NCBI GenBank assembly: GCA_034620365.1
Contig: JAQGEQ010000003.1
Location: 62,001 to 126,000, forward strand
Direction of reading: 5' to 3'
Source of the DNA: Pegea sp. RAD2-039
Taxonomy: Eukaryota > Chordata > Thaliacea > Salpida > Salpidae
Length of the DNA: 64,000 nt
This document shows positions 10,819 to 24,700 of this stretch, in pieces. The translations under genes were made by a program, and so were the position numbers. The notes beneath the pieces were generated by a model that had not been told where the DNA came from, did not search any database, and saw nothing but the letters and a program-made list of their open reading frames with translations. The first letter of the stretch is position 1. Each line of letters opens with the position of its first letter.

Positions 10819-13800
10819 CTAATATTTATTAATTATAAAGAATAAAATAAAGAACAAATGGAAATACTTATAAGTCTATGGCATTCCTAAAAAATAGTAC
10901 ATACCAAAGTTAAAATATAAATCAGATATATAATACGAGTCTTTTTAAAGTATAGTACTTATTGTAAATAAAATAGCTCGACTATATATCATCAAAAGCT
11001 ATTAATAAACTGATATGCCTATAGATAAAACTTTATTGAAAAGTGTTTCCTTTAAAGAAACATTTTTTCAAGTTTATAAAACTTTAGCAGCTATGAGTTA
11101 AAATGAACTTTTCTGTAGAAGTTTTTTAGGGAAAAACCTAATTACAATTTTATTTTCTAATTACAGAAAGTTTATTAAAAGTTAAACATTTATAAAATAA
11201 AAATCAGAAGATATTTCAAATGTATGCTTATGTAAGAGAATTTGAATTTATAACATTATTAAAAATAGATTTCAAAATATTCAAAAACTTACTTTTATAA
11301 ATAAGAGTTTAACTTTATATTTGAGAATATAAACTATTCAAAAAATAACTAATATCAAATTTATTTCTGTTAAGTTATAAATTTTAATAAAGTTTATATT
11401 TATTAAAGAAATATTTCAAATTTTTCATTTTATCTCATAAGAACGATAAGATTTTATCGAGTTAAAAGATAAATATAACTATAAAATTATCACAATTACC
11501 ATGGTTAACTCAACTTATTTCAATTTTTCAAACAGTTAAGTTTATATATAATATAAAAAACATTTATACAAACTATGGTACAAATTGTTAAGCTATAAAA
11601 TAATGATTAAATGTTTTTAGAATGATAAAGTATTCTAGTTAATTATAGTAGTAAATATTAATTTATTATAATAAGTAACTATAGTAAAATAAAAGTCATT
11701 TTTATTTAAACTAATTGTAAAATATTAAAACAAAATATTTGGTGTTCTATGAATAAATGTTGAAAAGTATAAAAAAAAATAAAATATATTTGAAGTTTTA
11801 ACTAATGTTAAATAAACCAAAATTATCCTGAAAACAAACACATGTCTTCATCAATTCAAAATAAAAACTGAAATTTATCAAAAATAAAAGAAATAATAAT
11901 CATTTATAAAAAACACAATATATTTATAAACAAATTCAAAATTTATAATACCAAAACTTCAAACAAAACCATCAAGCACTATAAATAGATAAAGATTAAA
12001 CCAATATTTACCAAATAAATATTAATATTAAAAATTCATTTGATTGTTCAAATTGATATCAAAATATCAAGATTTTATTACATATGAATATAATTTTCAT
12101 TAATATTCAATTTAAGAAACTTTAAATAATTCAATTAAAAAAACTGTTGATGTCATGAAAAATGTATATTATAATTTAATCACAATCAACTTAAAAAAAC
12201 TCAATATTGCTACAAACATTAAAATCAATTTAAAACTTTTGTAAAGTTAAATAGTGTGACCTATTAAATTTTCTAAATATGTTCAGAGCTAAATAAACCT
12301 AGTTAACAAATCAAACATGATATAAACTTTAAGATCTCAACTAGTGAAAATTTAGCCTAAATAGCGAGAGAAGAATCAACTGCGCGAAAGTATGAAAAGA
12401 AGTTATAAGCGATAAGAACATTTGTCAAATAATCAATGTGATAGTTGTGCAAAAAACTTTCATTTTTGGAAGAAACCCAAAATTGTCACTTTGGAAAGTT
12501 TACAAATAATCAAAATTTTAATTTAAGATGTAAATGACTAAACATGATACAGAGAAAATAAAAAAACAAATTATTATACAAAAAAAAATTTTTACAAGAT
12601 AAAATATTTCCAAAAAAGTATAGAAATATAACTTGATTTACATGAAACTTCACAAGAATTAAACAGTAATGTAAGTAACCTAGATAATGTAATACTTATT
12701 ATAAATTATTTCTTCTCAGTGACAATGAAAAAAAAAAAACTTTTAACTTTAATATAGCTCCTAAATAGAAAATAAAAACTTTTTTTGCTTCTCTGAAACC
12801 TAATATCATTAGATAACAACTAAGTATTTATGTATAAAAGAACTTATGAACGTCAGAGTAAATTATTGTTGATCTGACGTGAAATTTATAAATTATTTAT
12901 TTGGTAAATTATTTCTAAAATTTCTGATGAATACCCTCTATAAAAAGTTAGAAAGCTTTGAAAAAACTCATATACGTGATAAAAGTTTTAGCAGTAACAA
13001 TGAATGCGTTAGAAATATATAAATATTGAGACCAAATGTGTCAACAATCTTGTGTTTTCTAAGAACTTTAGAAAATGCTCAAACATGTAGATATAATAAA
13101 ACTAAATAATGTAGATTTATAAAGTAGTATAACTTTAGAATGATGTTAGTCGTGGCGATAAATTTAAATTTAAATAAATATTTTCTAAAGACTTGACTAT
13201 TATTTTAAGTATTCACTAAAAACTTGAATAAACTATCCTAAAATGAAAATTTACTAAAAATAAGAATTTATAAAAAGCACAACTAAATTTATCTTGATAA
13301 TACAGTTGCAACTAAAGTTGATTTATACAACAACAAAACACGTCTTTTTCTGCTTATAATTCTATATCCTTTTTACTAATCAATCAAATAAGAAAAATTA
13401 ATCTCAGATTTTTGAATTTTTGTTGGTACAATTTTTACAAAATGCCAAAATTTCCCAAAGTATATATTTTCTACTTTTTGTATTTCATTTACTTGTTGAT
13501 CTATTTATCTGCTGTATCATTAAAAGTTTTAATAATTAAGTAAAACGTTGACCCAAAGTTGAAATTTGTTGTTATTTATTTTTGAGTCAAGTGAATTTAA
13601 AATTAGTATTTTAGGAGCTTTCCTGAAAATAGCTTGCATGAAATCTAACCAATTTCATTTCAAAATTCGTAAAAGTTTATTCAATAATTTTACAAACTTT
13701 TTACAAAACGATTAAATGATAATTTAGCAAGCAAATTCTTTTAGCAAGTATTTTTTTTTAGTTTATTTTTAAACACACACAAAAATTGCATTCTAAGATT

Positions 13801-14073
13801 GATGTATTTGAAACTGATCACTCCAATAAAAATAAATTACGATCGATTTCACCTTTATAAAAAATATGTAATCAATTCTATGTTTGAGTGTATTTACATT
13901 TTCATTCATTCGTCATATAAATTAAAAGTTTAATTCATTACAGCTTCTATATGACATTTACTTTCTGCGCCTATTATTTCAATTTAGAAATTCAGGAAAG
14001 AAATTCGTCTTCAACAATGTAAAAATACGTTTAAGGAAGTCGCTCATTTAAAATTGTTTTATTAGAAGTTGAA

Positions 14074-15172
14074 ACCTAGACGAAAGCTGTACAGCTTGAC
14101 ATCAACTAATTCAATTATTGTAGAATGGTTTTCTACGCAGAAGGCATTTCGTAAAACTTTAGTTCAACCAATCATAAGCTAAACACTTTTATTAGTTTTT
14201 TATACTTATTAAACATTAATAATACAAAAATTTGATAGATTAAAAGGTTTTGCGACATAATTTTTTGGATTGGTTTTGTTTCTTGACGAGTTTTACTTTG
14301 TTAAATAAATAAAATCATTTTTTAATTATAAACCCAATTTGTCTTATCTTAACTCTATGAGAGATTTGAAATGGTTTGTTGGTATTGCACCAAAATGTTA
14401 CACTATGTTACGAACAGCTTACTATGAGTATAATTTGTGTTGAACAATGATTAGATGTTTTATGAATAACATGACATACATTACAAACAACCTACTTATA
14501 TTTATTCAGTCATATTTTTGTTTCCCTTTTTTAAAATACATTATTGATTAAATATCAACAACTATTTTTGATGTAAATAGAGGTAAATTATAAATTAAAA
14601 AAAACATACTTGTGAAGAATTCACTGAATTTATGTTTTATGTCAAATTTAATGAAATCGAACAGATGTTTTCAACATTTAATAAGTAAGAAAAAGGTAAC
14701 ATTTAAAAAAATAGCAAATTTTATTCGTATTTCTACAAATTTTCACTTATAAAGTTTATTTATCAACTTTCACAAATTTTTGACGAATTTCAAATATAAA
14801 TCGTTTTTTTATTGCCGCTTGACTTTTGATACAAATATCCGTTTTTAGCATTCATTATCTTGATTTTCCGTATTTCAGAAATTTTTTCGGATTTAAATGA
14901 CGGATAACATGCCTTCAAAAATAAACAATAAGAATTAGTATTAAATGTTTATAAAATAGTTGATAAATGTTCAACGAGTAAACAACAGATAAAAACATAA
15001 TCTCAGATTTAAGAAATTAAGTTCTAGATACCTGTTCGATGTATCTTCTGAATGAAAGAAATTCAGATTAACTCTATGAGCAATTTTCTTACCAATCTTT
15101 TCAATCACACTTGGGTCTTTTGTTATTCCTGTTATCCAAAACTGCTCTATCTTGTAACCACCCAAGATTAAC
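14074..15172 (-). CDS. Two possible exons of an unrecognised gene
   Basis: A minus-strand segment 15172-15093 is bounded by a CTTCTCAG acceptor and a GTAAGA donor. In one frame it reads ...GGYKIEQFWITGITKDPSVI..., and it ends with one base of a codon. Near 14.16-14.07 kb, after a weaker AACTAAAG acceptor, a frame in the matching phase reads RNAFCVENHSTIIELVDVKL and stops soon after. Composition is coding-like in both. I cannot name a family, find a start exon, or exclude chance. The phase match alone has a one-in-three chance probability. Confidence 0.2.
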
Positions 15173-16432
15173 CTGAGAAGCAAAGAATATAATAAGTTGA
15201 TGATGTTATTACATACCATTGCTAAAATATATTACTAAAAATTTAATTTGATGCTTAACAGTATTTGCTTGGTTTTATGCGAAGACAAATTTATAATCAA
15301 AAATAACTTTATTACTCTATTATAAAGATGACAAAATAGAAGATGAAAATAGAAATCTAGACTTTAAACAACTTTATCACAATTTATTTAAAAATGTATT
15401 CATATTAAATATTCTTCAATTAAATAAAAAAGCTACCGGTTTAAAGTTTGTAGACGAAAATTTAATAAAAAACAAATCTGTACATTACTTCAAAAATTTA
15501 TTTCTACTAACACCGGGCAAGACAAGACACTAAACCAGACCGGAAATAACTTTGAAAAAACTATTTCAATAATGTGAACAGCCCGAAACTAAGTATGAAA
15601 AAAATTAAACAAACAACTTTACTTATTTATAAATTTAATGTGGAAAAATATCTGAAAAATTACAATTTTATTAATACATAGAGAGCCCAGAGCTGAATTT
15701 AAAAATTGTAAAATATTTCTAGATTAAAGTATTTGAAAAACAAAAGCAGATACTATAAAAATTAAGAAAATAAATATGAAGCATTAAAAGTAAAACTTGA
15801 AATTGAATTTTTCTTAGTATATGAGATTGAATTCATGCATTTATCTTAAAATCTTGCTGATGAACAATCGTCAATTTGATTATCGCTTTTCGACTAAAGC
15901 TCATTGATGCGAATACTGAAGATGACATAACCATTCTTTGAATAGCAGTGGCTTGCCTATAATGTAGCTAAAGATTTAGGACATAACAATCTTCTTCTGT
16001 TCTCTAGTATCATCATGAACGTTTAGACAACGCCCAGGCAAATTTTTCCTTTTATTTTTTTGGTAAAGAAAGCAAATAATTCTCTATTTAGAGTGAAAGT
16101 TTGTTTGAGTGAAGATGAACCTAATTTTTATTAGTTTGTAGGATTTGTTGAGCAATGCAGACTCAATTTGTATAATTATTGAAAGCAATTTTCTTTAGAA
16201 GCAGTTTGTATGCTGATAGTTAAAAGGTTTATTTTTCAGTCTTATTAGTATATAACTTTATATAATAAACTTAAATTTAGGTTTCATTATTTCTAAATGA
16301 AATAGATTAATCAAAAATAAAATCATTTCAAAAGACCAAAAAGTTAGTAAGAAAGAATAAACTAATTTTACGATTAAATTTATAATAAATACAAAGAGTT
16401 TCTTGATAATAAAGTAAAACAGTGACATCCTG

Positions 16433-16441
16433 TTTCGCGCC
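16433..16441 (+). promoter_or_regulatory. E2F-type site TTTCGCGCC
   Basis: An exact match to the E2F/DP consensus lies 605 bp upstream of the MARVEL-like gene start and is directly followed by a TTTAAATA run. It sits in a GC-richer patch. No expression evidence is available, and chance cannot be excluded. Confidence 0.25.
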
Positions 16442-17045
16442 TTTAAATAGCCTTAAGCATTTAAAGCAAAAATTTAGATCAGTAACTGAGTAAATTAGTC
16501 TTTCTCTTCGTACCCCAAAAATTGAACAGTTTTTCAAAGTTTATGTTTATGAAAATATATTTTACATAAACGTTTTGCTAAAAGTAAATTCTTCATTTAA
16601 AATAGATCTATTTATCATGATAAAAAAAGTAAAACAGCTTGTGTTTTCGTTGTAATAGATTGTTATGTTTTTATGAGGGTTTAAGAATTCGGTATTTTAA
16701 ATAAGTGGTTAAAATGGTTAAATCACCAAAACAAGTTTTCGTTTAATAAATGACTAATATACAAAAGTATTTTTTTTAATAACAAGAAAGTTTTGCAACT
16801 GAATTAATTGACTAAGATCTTTTATGCTTGAATAACCAAATTAGGACTTGTAGCCAATCTCTAAAACTCTATTGTACAGCTGTTCTAATATTTGAAATCG
16901 AAAGTATTGCTAGTAAACTAAAAACTTTATCAAAAGCATCTTTAATTTCAATAAATTCATTTTTTAATTTATTTTTTTTTAAATAACTTACTTTAATTTT
17001 CAATTCTTAAAAATTATTTTTGTAGATCTCTCAGTAAAGATTAAA

Positions 17046-18416
17046 ATGAAACTAAATTGCATCAAAAAAAATTATATTTCATTTCTGTCAACTATTAGAG
17101 GGTTACAGTTTTTATTCTTGATAGTAGTGGCATTTGGTGTTCTAGGAATTCTGTCACAGACTAGTAAGTAAACTAAGCAAAAATGGTAAAACCAAAAAAT
17201 AATTAATAAAAGTTTAATCAAAAAATTTTAGAAAAACATTTGTTTAGTTGATTGAATTACAAACACTGAATTTTTTGTACAGCTTTATTTTACAGTTTGG
17301 TTAATAATAACTGTCAAAATTTCGATTTAATAGACTTATGCTGTGAAGTTTAGCTGTATTTAATGAATTATTGAGGTTAAAATGTTCAAACTAACTTCGT
17401 TAAATTTTTGTAAAGTTTTAACTAGCTGAAATTAAACAAAGATAAAAAATTATTTTTCAGGACTTCACCTGGACAGCTATGTTGGTCAGGGACTTTTATG
17501 GGTGGATGTTGTATTGTTGGTTTACTTGTTGATCGTTTTATCCCTGAAGATATGTTCTGGACTGACATTGTTTAATGAAGCAGCTTCATTTGGCCTGCAT
17601 ACTGCTTTTTTAGTTGCTTTTATCATTCTTGCTACGATATGGGGGGTACTTGATGTAAGTTAATTGTCTGTATATTTCGGAGGTTTAAATAATAAAAGAT
17701 AATATAAACAAACAATTTTTAAAATATTTCAATTAGTTTAACTATATTAATAACAAATTATTTGATAAATTTTACAATTTTTACTAATCTAAAAATCCGT
17801 TAGTTTATTGAAAATAAGTAATCTTTTTTTACAAGTGAGCTATTTTTTCAAATGTTTTATATTTGATTTACAGATGTCAAGAGATAGTCGACCAGCTCAT
17901 AAAGTTCTTATCTTTGTTCTTCTTATTTTTATTGCACTAACATTATTTGTAATTGTGGCTTGTGATTTCATTGATCTTTATTTACAAAAAGTTCGAGACA
18001 AGCTACCTGAAGTTCCTAAGATTTCGGAAATTCCGAAACCAAATATCAAAAAACCTTCATTTAAATCACCAATTATAAAAAAGCCATCAGTTCCGAAAGT
18101 TTTCAAAAAAAATAGGAAAGCAAAGACAGAAGGAGTTACTGTAGACAATGCTCTCAGTGATGCTACTGTAGTAGATGAAACTGTAGAAATTGTCGATGAA
18201 ACTACTCCACAACCTGTTGAAGCCGAACCTGCACAGCTTGTTGTAGTTGAATCAACTACTACAGTTATTACAAATGAAACATCAGCAGATAGTGGAGATG
18301 AAGTAACTGAAACAGTTGAAACTGTTGTTGAGAGCTCGGAAAGTACTAAGAAAGTTGAAGAAAAAGTTGAAAAGGCTGAAGAAAAAACCAGAAAGAAGAA
18401 GCAGTTAAGGAAGTAA
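17046..18416 (+). CDS. Four-TM MARVEL-like protein with charged tail
   Basis: Exons 17046-17163, 17461-17654 and 17874-18416 are phase-consistent and give 284 residues. Four hydrophobic segments lie near residues 20-37, 52-72, 83-102 and 114-137, with both ends cytoplasmic by charge. The first starts TIRGLQFLFLIVVAFGVLGI, which resembles the opening of MARVEL domains (CMTM/plasmolipin-like proteins of membrane apposition and vesicle traffic). After the last TM comes a Lys/Pro repeat zone (IPKP, KKPS, KPSVPK), then a Val/Glu/Thr-rich acidic stretch and a basic end (RKKKQLRK), all low complexity. The AATAAA at 18440 could serve as poly(A) signal. The MARVEL assignment is from topology and first-helix pattern only, so function is unknown. 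A strong donor overlaps the stop codon (see findings). Confidence 0.7.
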
Positions 18417-19252
18417 GATAAAATTAAACTTAATCATCAAATAAATTGCTGCTTCAGCAAACATGATCGTTAAAAAAATTCATGTTGTATCAAATTACAA
18501 ACTAACTGTTTTTTAAGTTCTCATTCATCATTTTATATTTTTAAGTTAGATTTTAATTTTTATGTTTTAACTAGGATAAACAAGGTTAACACAAAAGTTA
18601 AATAACAAGCTTAATAATAGAAAATATAAAGCCAAGAGATGTTTGTCTAGTATTAACAAACATGATACCTTGTAATTAAGCATAAAGTATTTCTATGTGA
18701 ATTTATTTTCTCAGGTATTGCTTCACAATGCTCCTCAGGTAACTACAAACCAACCAATAACAAACCCAACAAACGATTTAGTGGAAGTTCAATCAAGTGA
18801 ATGAAAATAATCAAAATATCTAAACTAATCAAACCAGCTTCCTTAACCCGTTATCTTCTTAAGGACTGTAATTATTATTAATATTTAAAGATTTCAAATA
18901 TTTGGCAAAGTAATTGATAAAATTCAAACGTCAAAATCTCAACTAAGTTTACAGAATCACAAGTTGTTGACTTTTTCTCAGTTTTTAATGTAAATAGTCA
19001 AATAAAAATATCTGCTACTAACATTCTAGAAATATGTCTATTACAAATTTGGTCGCTTAGAAAAATGCATTTTTAAAGCATTGATGACAAAGCATTAGTA
19101 TATTGATGTATTTTCTATGTCATAATATATTTCTTTTCAAAGCTAATACGTACTTTAGTATTCTTAGCAAAACTAAACCCAATAGTAAAATAGATGACGT
19201 TTCTAAAAGTATTTAAAAGGTTTTAAGTATCATATAAAACTTTACAACTTAC
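18417..19252. other. Convergent gap with possible alternative last exon
   Basis: A good acceptor (TTTTCTCAG) ends at 18714 on the plus strand, followed by GC-normal sequence to about 18805. It could be a second terminal exon of the MARVEL-like gene. On the minus strand a TTACAG acceptor near 18867 could supply a very short last exon for the gene at 19253-21782. Otherwise AT-rich. Confidence 0.3.
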
Positions 19253-21782
19253 CAGTAATTCATCACTCCATTACTATTCATTTGTGACACCAACCTTATG
19301 TAGATATTATGAAAATGTGACTTAGATATCAGACTATCTCCAATATAGAATGAATACATCGCATCAAACGAACTAATAACTACTTTTCGCATAGGTGCGT
19401 AGAAGATAATGTTTCTAAAAATTGAAAAGTGTAAACTTAAGAAAACTGATTTCTCTTTACTATAAGGATATCGTATTGTAAAAAGTCTTGATCATCTTAC
19501 TATAGTTATCTTACTGAAATTCTGTATAGTAAACATTATTTTTGCATTTTCTAAAATAAATAATAATATTTTACCAGATATTCGTTCAAGCTTTTCTAAC
19601 TATTTGAAATATTAATTTATATTTAGACTAGCCCTGCACTTGCCTGTTTAAAATACATAATTCAAACTAATATTTTAAGATTTTTAATAGTATATTAATT
19701 GCAAAGTAAAATAAAAATTATAAAGCGTTTTGTTTTTATGATGAAGCTTAAAATTGAAGGAAAACAACTGATATATAAAAATAACTGAAATTCTTTTTAA
19801 GCATTTATATTTATGCCTGAAAACGTTTTATCTTTGTACAATATTATCGCAGTTATTTTTATGAGCCTTGTATACATCTTTAAAAATAAAATAGATCTCA
19901 CTATAGTTTAAAAATATATCTTGAATATTTCACATTTAAATTGCTGATTGTAGTCTTTTATGCATAAATACCAAATTTGTCTGTAAGTTTAAATTATCAA
20001 ATGAAAGCATTGTGATTTAAAGATTTCTAACTAATTAAATTAACCATGAATACTCTAATCAATCTAAAAAATATTGATAAAACTAAATCTGTTCTAATTT
20101 TGATTTTGGTCTTATGCCATTTTTAATCTTTTTAACTATAACAATTGATTACTTTATTATTAAATATTTGTTTTCACAACTAATTCACCTGGCCAGATTA
20201 AAGACATTTCTAAATTATTCTATCTATTTAACAAATTGAATAGGTAAAGCTTTTATTAAAAATATGATATCATGCAACAAACAAGCTTATTAAACTTTTT
20301 TAAACAAATCTTAAACCTAACACTGCTTATCAATTTAAGATAAATCAAAATACTTTTTGTGTTGTTGCTGCAAATTAAATAGATATATTAAACTAAGAGT
20401 TATATGAGAATTAAACCCGAAATCTTACCTAATAGACCAGCACAGAGCAAATAAGTTAACCATATCCACTATATTAGTTCTAAGATTATAGACGTTTGAA
20501 ATAATAAAGACGATAGTCGATATAATTGCCGTGGCTATGCCATAGTAAAACATAATGCTTCGCCATTCGCAAGAAAAATCTGTAGTAATACAATTTTTAA
20601 AAGTATGTTTATAAACATTATGAGTTTTTGGTTAATTTTTAGAACTTTATTGTATCAAATATCATAATTAAGTGATAATTAACTTGCTTTTTATAACTTT
20701 CTCTTATGAGGAGATAATTTGTCAATGGATAGGATAATAAAACAAAAATGTTTTACAATTATCTACACCTTATTTTGTGATTTTTAAGTAAAAAATAGTT
20801 TTACAATCTATTTCAAGTTTGTAAATTTTTACATCAAATATTTTGAAGTGATATTTTTAAATAAAGGAGCTTTTGTTACATTATGGAAACTTTTTTATCT
20901 AGTTTATCAACCACATATTATGGACACATATCATTCTCGAAAAAAGTATTTTATTTTAACAGTAATCAACATTTGTAGAACCAAATTTGTATTATCTCAG
21001 TATATCAAATTTCAAAATAATTTTTTAAAGTTATTATCTTCAAAGGGAAAATTAAGTTGTTGATAGTAAACTCTATTTACAAAAAAAGGTTTATTAGCAT
21101 TATTTTTATCATAACAAACTAAATAATATTTACATACAAAACATACAATCAAAACCTCCATCACATAAATACCAAGTCAAATTACTTTTGTGAAGCCATG
21201 TTATATTTTGCAAGTTTGCAAGGCATTGCAGCAAAAGTATTTTGTAAGACAAACAAGTTTTGACAAGATTATTTGCATTGATCAAGAAGTTATATAGGTC
21301 AAAAAGTCATACCAACCGAAGCGGCTTTACAATGTTTTGTTTCATATACAATAATTGAATTATAATAGCTGAAAAATTACTCTACAAATCCTATTGCATA
21401 GCTTAAAAATGCATAACCTTACGGTTTGTATTTGTTTTGTAAAATTTAAGAGCTAAATTTAGTAAATATTACTAAAATTTAAAGTAATAAGGTAAATAAA
21501 ACTTCAAGGAATTAATAAAACCTAGATAGTTTTATTCAATTTTGTAAAATCATAGGAATTGAAAAAATTACCATTATATATGTTTGATGCAAAAGGATAA
21601 AACATATTTCTTTGTAAATTTCTTAACAGCTTTTTTTCAACACTATGCCAAGGCCGTTGTATATTTTCAAAAATTTCAGAAAATTTTTCTATAAGTTGTA
21701 TACCTTGCTGGTACACTGTTTTAAAGCAAAAAATAAAAAAATAAAATGGTCTCAGTATACGTTTTTTAATTGAAGTCTTCAT
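19253..21782 (-). CDS. Orphan multi-pass membrane protein, three exons found
   Basis: Minus-strand exons 21782-21572, 20579-20429 and 19414-19253 have consensus donors (GTAAT, GTAAG, GTAAG) and acceptors (CTACAG, TTTTAG) and join in frame (phases 1 then 2), giving about 175 residues. An in-frame TAA sits just upstream of the ATG. Exon 1 encodes a short hydrophobic segment, then a charged helix-like region (QLIEKFSEIFENIQRPW). Exon 2 encodes two hydrophobic segments (FYYGIATAIISTIVFIISNV and MVNLFALCWSI), and exon 3 a soluble stretch with aromatic residues. The last exon ends in a donor, so the 3' end is missing or is a tiny exon near 18.87 kb. The spacing of the two helices faintly recalls the N-terminal half of invertebrate gustatory/odorant-receptor-like proteins, but no signature motif is present. 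Family unknown. Confidence 0.55.
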
Positions 21783-24700
21783 AATTTAGATGATCATGTA
21801 TCTCTTAGGTTTAGTAAACTTTAAAAACTTAATTTTGTGTTTACACTAAAAGTCTCCTTGGTAACGGAATTTTACAACTTTCACCTAATAAATTTTGGAG
21901 TGCAGGCTAAATTACATAATATCAAATTAGTACTTTTTTTCAAGATATTTTCTGCTGCAAGTTTTCAAGATGAAAAATTTGGTTATTTCTTATATAAAGT
22001 TTAAATAACCTTACATTAAATAAAGAAGAAAATTATACTGATGCTATCAAACATCGAGAAATTAAAAAATATAATTTTCAAAAATTAAACTATGCAATAA
22101 CTTTAAAGAAACGATAATTGATGAAAAAATTCATAAATATGGTAAGAAAACTAAAATATACGATTTTGTGCAATCATGTACATACACAATGCACATACAT
22201 AAAGTTGATTGAAGTAAAGGATGAATTAATTATCTTATTAGCGTTTCTAAGCTGTGAAAAATCAAAAGAATTGATGGTTAATAATCATTAAAGCAAAAGC
22301 GCCTGTTGAAGCTGAGATATCACTTATTTACTTTCTTTGTAATATTTTTATTCATGCGTAAAAGAGTGAACAGCCTAATTATGAGAAGGGTGCAATCAGG
22401 CGTATCAATCTACTGCAAACATCTGCTAGTAAAAGTAGCTTAGTTGTTTAGAAATTATACTTTAGATCCAGTTTATTTAATTATTGAAATAATATTTTCT
22501 TATTAACTACTTTAGAATTATAAAAACTAATATGAATAAACAATAATTTATCATAATGAATATTATTAATACAAATATTTTTTATAGAGATTTAAGAATT
22601 TAATTTTCCGTTTGTCATTATTTACAATCATATTTTTAAATTCATTACAAAAAGTCGATTTTGGTGCTACTAACAGTTAATAAATCCTTTCTAGGTTGAC
22701 TTTCTGTGCATTGTAGCTGACCAACAGACTCGCCTTGCCTCATTTTTACAAAAATATAAATATATCAAAATTGATTTCTAGAAAAAAAGAGTATTTGGTT
22801 ATAGGAAGAGAATGAGATATAAATAGATAAACTTTGTAAAGGTACAACAAATTCCTTTAAGACTTGATAGGAAACTTTCTCTGCACCTTTTAAACAATTA
22901 GAGTTTCAATTCTATTCGATAGTTGAGTGTTAATATTTTCAATTGTATAAAAAGAACAGATCACTAAAAAATGGATTATTCAAACAATGATTAATTAATT
23001 AATAAGTAGATTAACGAATTAGGTTTTTTTTATAAAAGTACTCTTAAAACTGCCAGCTTTTACTTTTTTATATTTATAAGAATCTTTTTGAAACTAAACT
23101 AAAAGTCCTCTGACCTTTTATTTTTCAACTCAATATTTTTACAATAAAAAAAAGAGTAAAATACTAAATTAAACTACTTTATAGCTCTAAAAGTCTTCTA
23201 CGGGACTAAGTGAAATAAAATGTTGTTTTTAAAGAGAGTAAAATAAATTAAGCTTTTCTTAGTTTGTTTAATTTTTACTTTGACTTTAACCTATTGACTG
23301 TTAAAACTTAATTTATAATCATCTATCTTTTTGTAGTGATCAAAATATTTATAAAAAAACAACGAAACTTATAACCATGAAAGAAGAATAAATGGCTTGC
23401 TTCGGTCGAGAACGACTATGCTGCAAGTCTGGGCAGAAATTACCGAGATTCAATCGTTGCCAAGCATCAGGGATCCACTCTCCACACATGCAAAGTAGGT
23501 AGCAGAACAGAAGAACTGATACGACTACGCCCAGTTAGTATTGCAGGAGCTGCCAGAACAACACTAAGTAAAGTGACGAGCTAAATACAAGGCTTCAACT
23601 CCGGCTATAATTTTGGTAATGGTAAACTTTTGCACAGGTTTGAATAATATTTGTTATTACTTACAAGATCACACTTGAAATAACTACCAACTGTTTGCAG
23701 TTTTAAAAGATACATAAAACTATTAATCTAGTAAGGAGTAAGCTGTTCTATATCGCAGATTAATCATAAAGCTATTGTTTGATATATACTTATTCGATAT
23801 TAATTACTTTTTTATTTCAACCATTTCCAATAAATATAACTTTATGCATTTTTTAGTGTTTCTACTATTTATTTTCTAGTGCCATTATTTGTATGAAACC
23901 ATTTAATCACAAAATATATTTGCTTTCAAAAAGCTGAGTCAATCTAGTTAGCTTTTCAGCAGACAATCGTGTTTAAAAAAAATTCTTAATATTTAAATTA
24001 CAGTAACTAAATTTATATTACTTACAAACGGTTTATATTTAATTTTTTTATGATCTGATGTTTTTGTTGATATAAGTTATATTTTTCTAAGAGCTTTTAG
24101 TTATTTTAGTTTTTTCAATTAAATATAGTTCCTCTTTTATATTTCTATATTATATTTTTTATGATGAACTTTTTCTTAATATCTAATTAATTAAATCTTT
24201 TGATTATTTTGTTTTTGAAATTTGTTGTAAGCTGATATTTAACTACTTTTTATAAATTTATTTTTGAAATTGTTTAGAAATTTAAGTTTCCAAAATTCTA
24301 GTCATATATAGCGCATTATAGATAGATTTGTTAGGTATGTCATTCAAGTATTTATAGATAAAAATTATGAAAGTATCGATTTAAGAAATGTATAAATGCT
24401 TTTTCTAGGAAATAACATTTCCTATTCTTGAATTTTAATTTTTAATTTTGATAATTTATAAAATTTAAGTTTGAATTTTTATGATTTGATTTGGTTTTAC
24501 AAAAATTGTTATAAAATTGATCTAATAGAAACATAATGAAAATTATTCTTTTAAATTATGATGTTTTATTAAAACTTTAATATTATTATAGACATATTTT
24601 TCTATATTATTTAAATAAAACTAGGATACTTTAGACATTTTCATTATCTTTCTTCTCATAATATATTTTTTGTTCGCTGTAAGAGTTGTATAGTTTATCA

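Larger units (their letters stand above)
10819..17045. other. 6.2-kb gene-poor stretch
   Basis: About 10.9-13.9 kb is extremely AT-rich and shows nothing. It should contain the receptor's missing signal-peptide exon and promoter, which I could not locate. GC-richer patches occur at 13.97-14.17 kb, 15.0-15.2 kb, 15.85-16.05 kb and around 16.43 kb. The first two may hold minus-strand exons, listed separately. Confidence 0.45.

Noticed and set aside
20187..20215. 21-nt microexon between orphan-gene exons 2 and 3
   Set aside because: The phase is preserved and both splice dinucleotides exist, but such a short match is easily due to chance.
20848..21063. 71-codon plus-strand frame
   Set aside because: Low-complexity, no splice context, and antisense to an orphan-gene intron.
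21316..21368. Extra minus-strand exon for the orphan membrane gene
   Set aside because: It has an acceptor and a donor and fits the phase of the downstream exon, but not the phase of the upstream exon. Direct joining of 21572 to 20579 is in frame without it.
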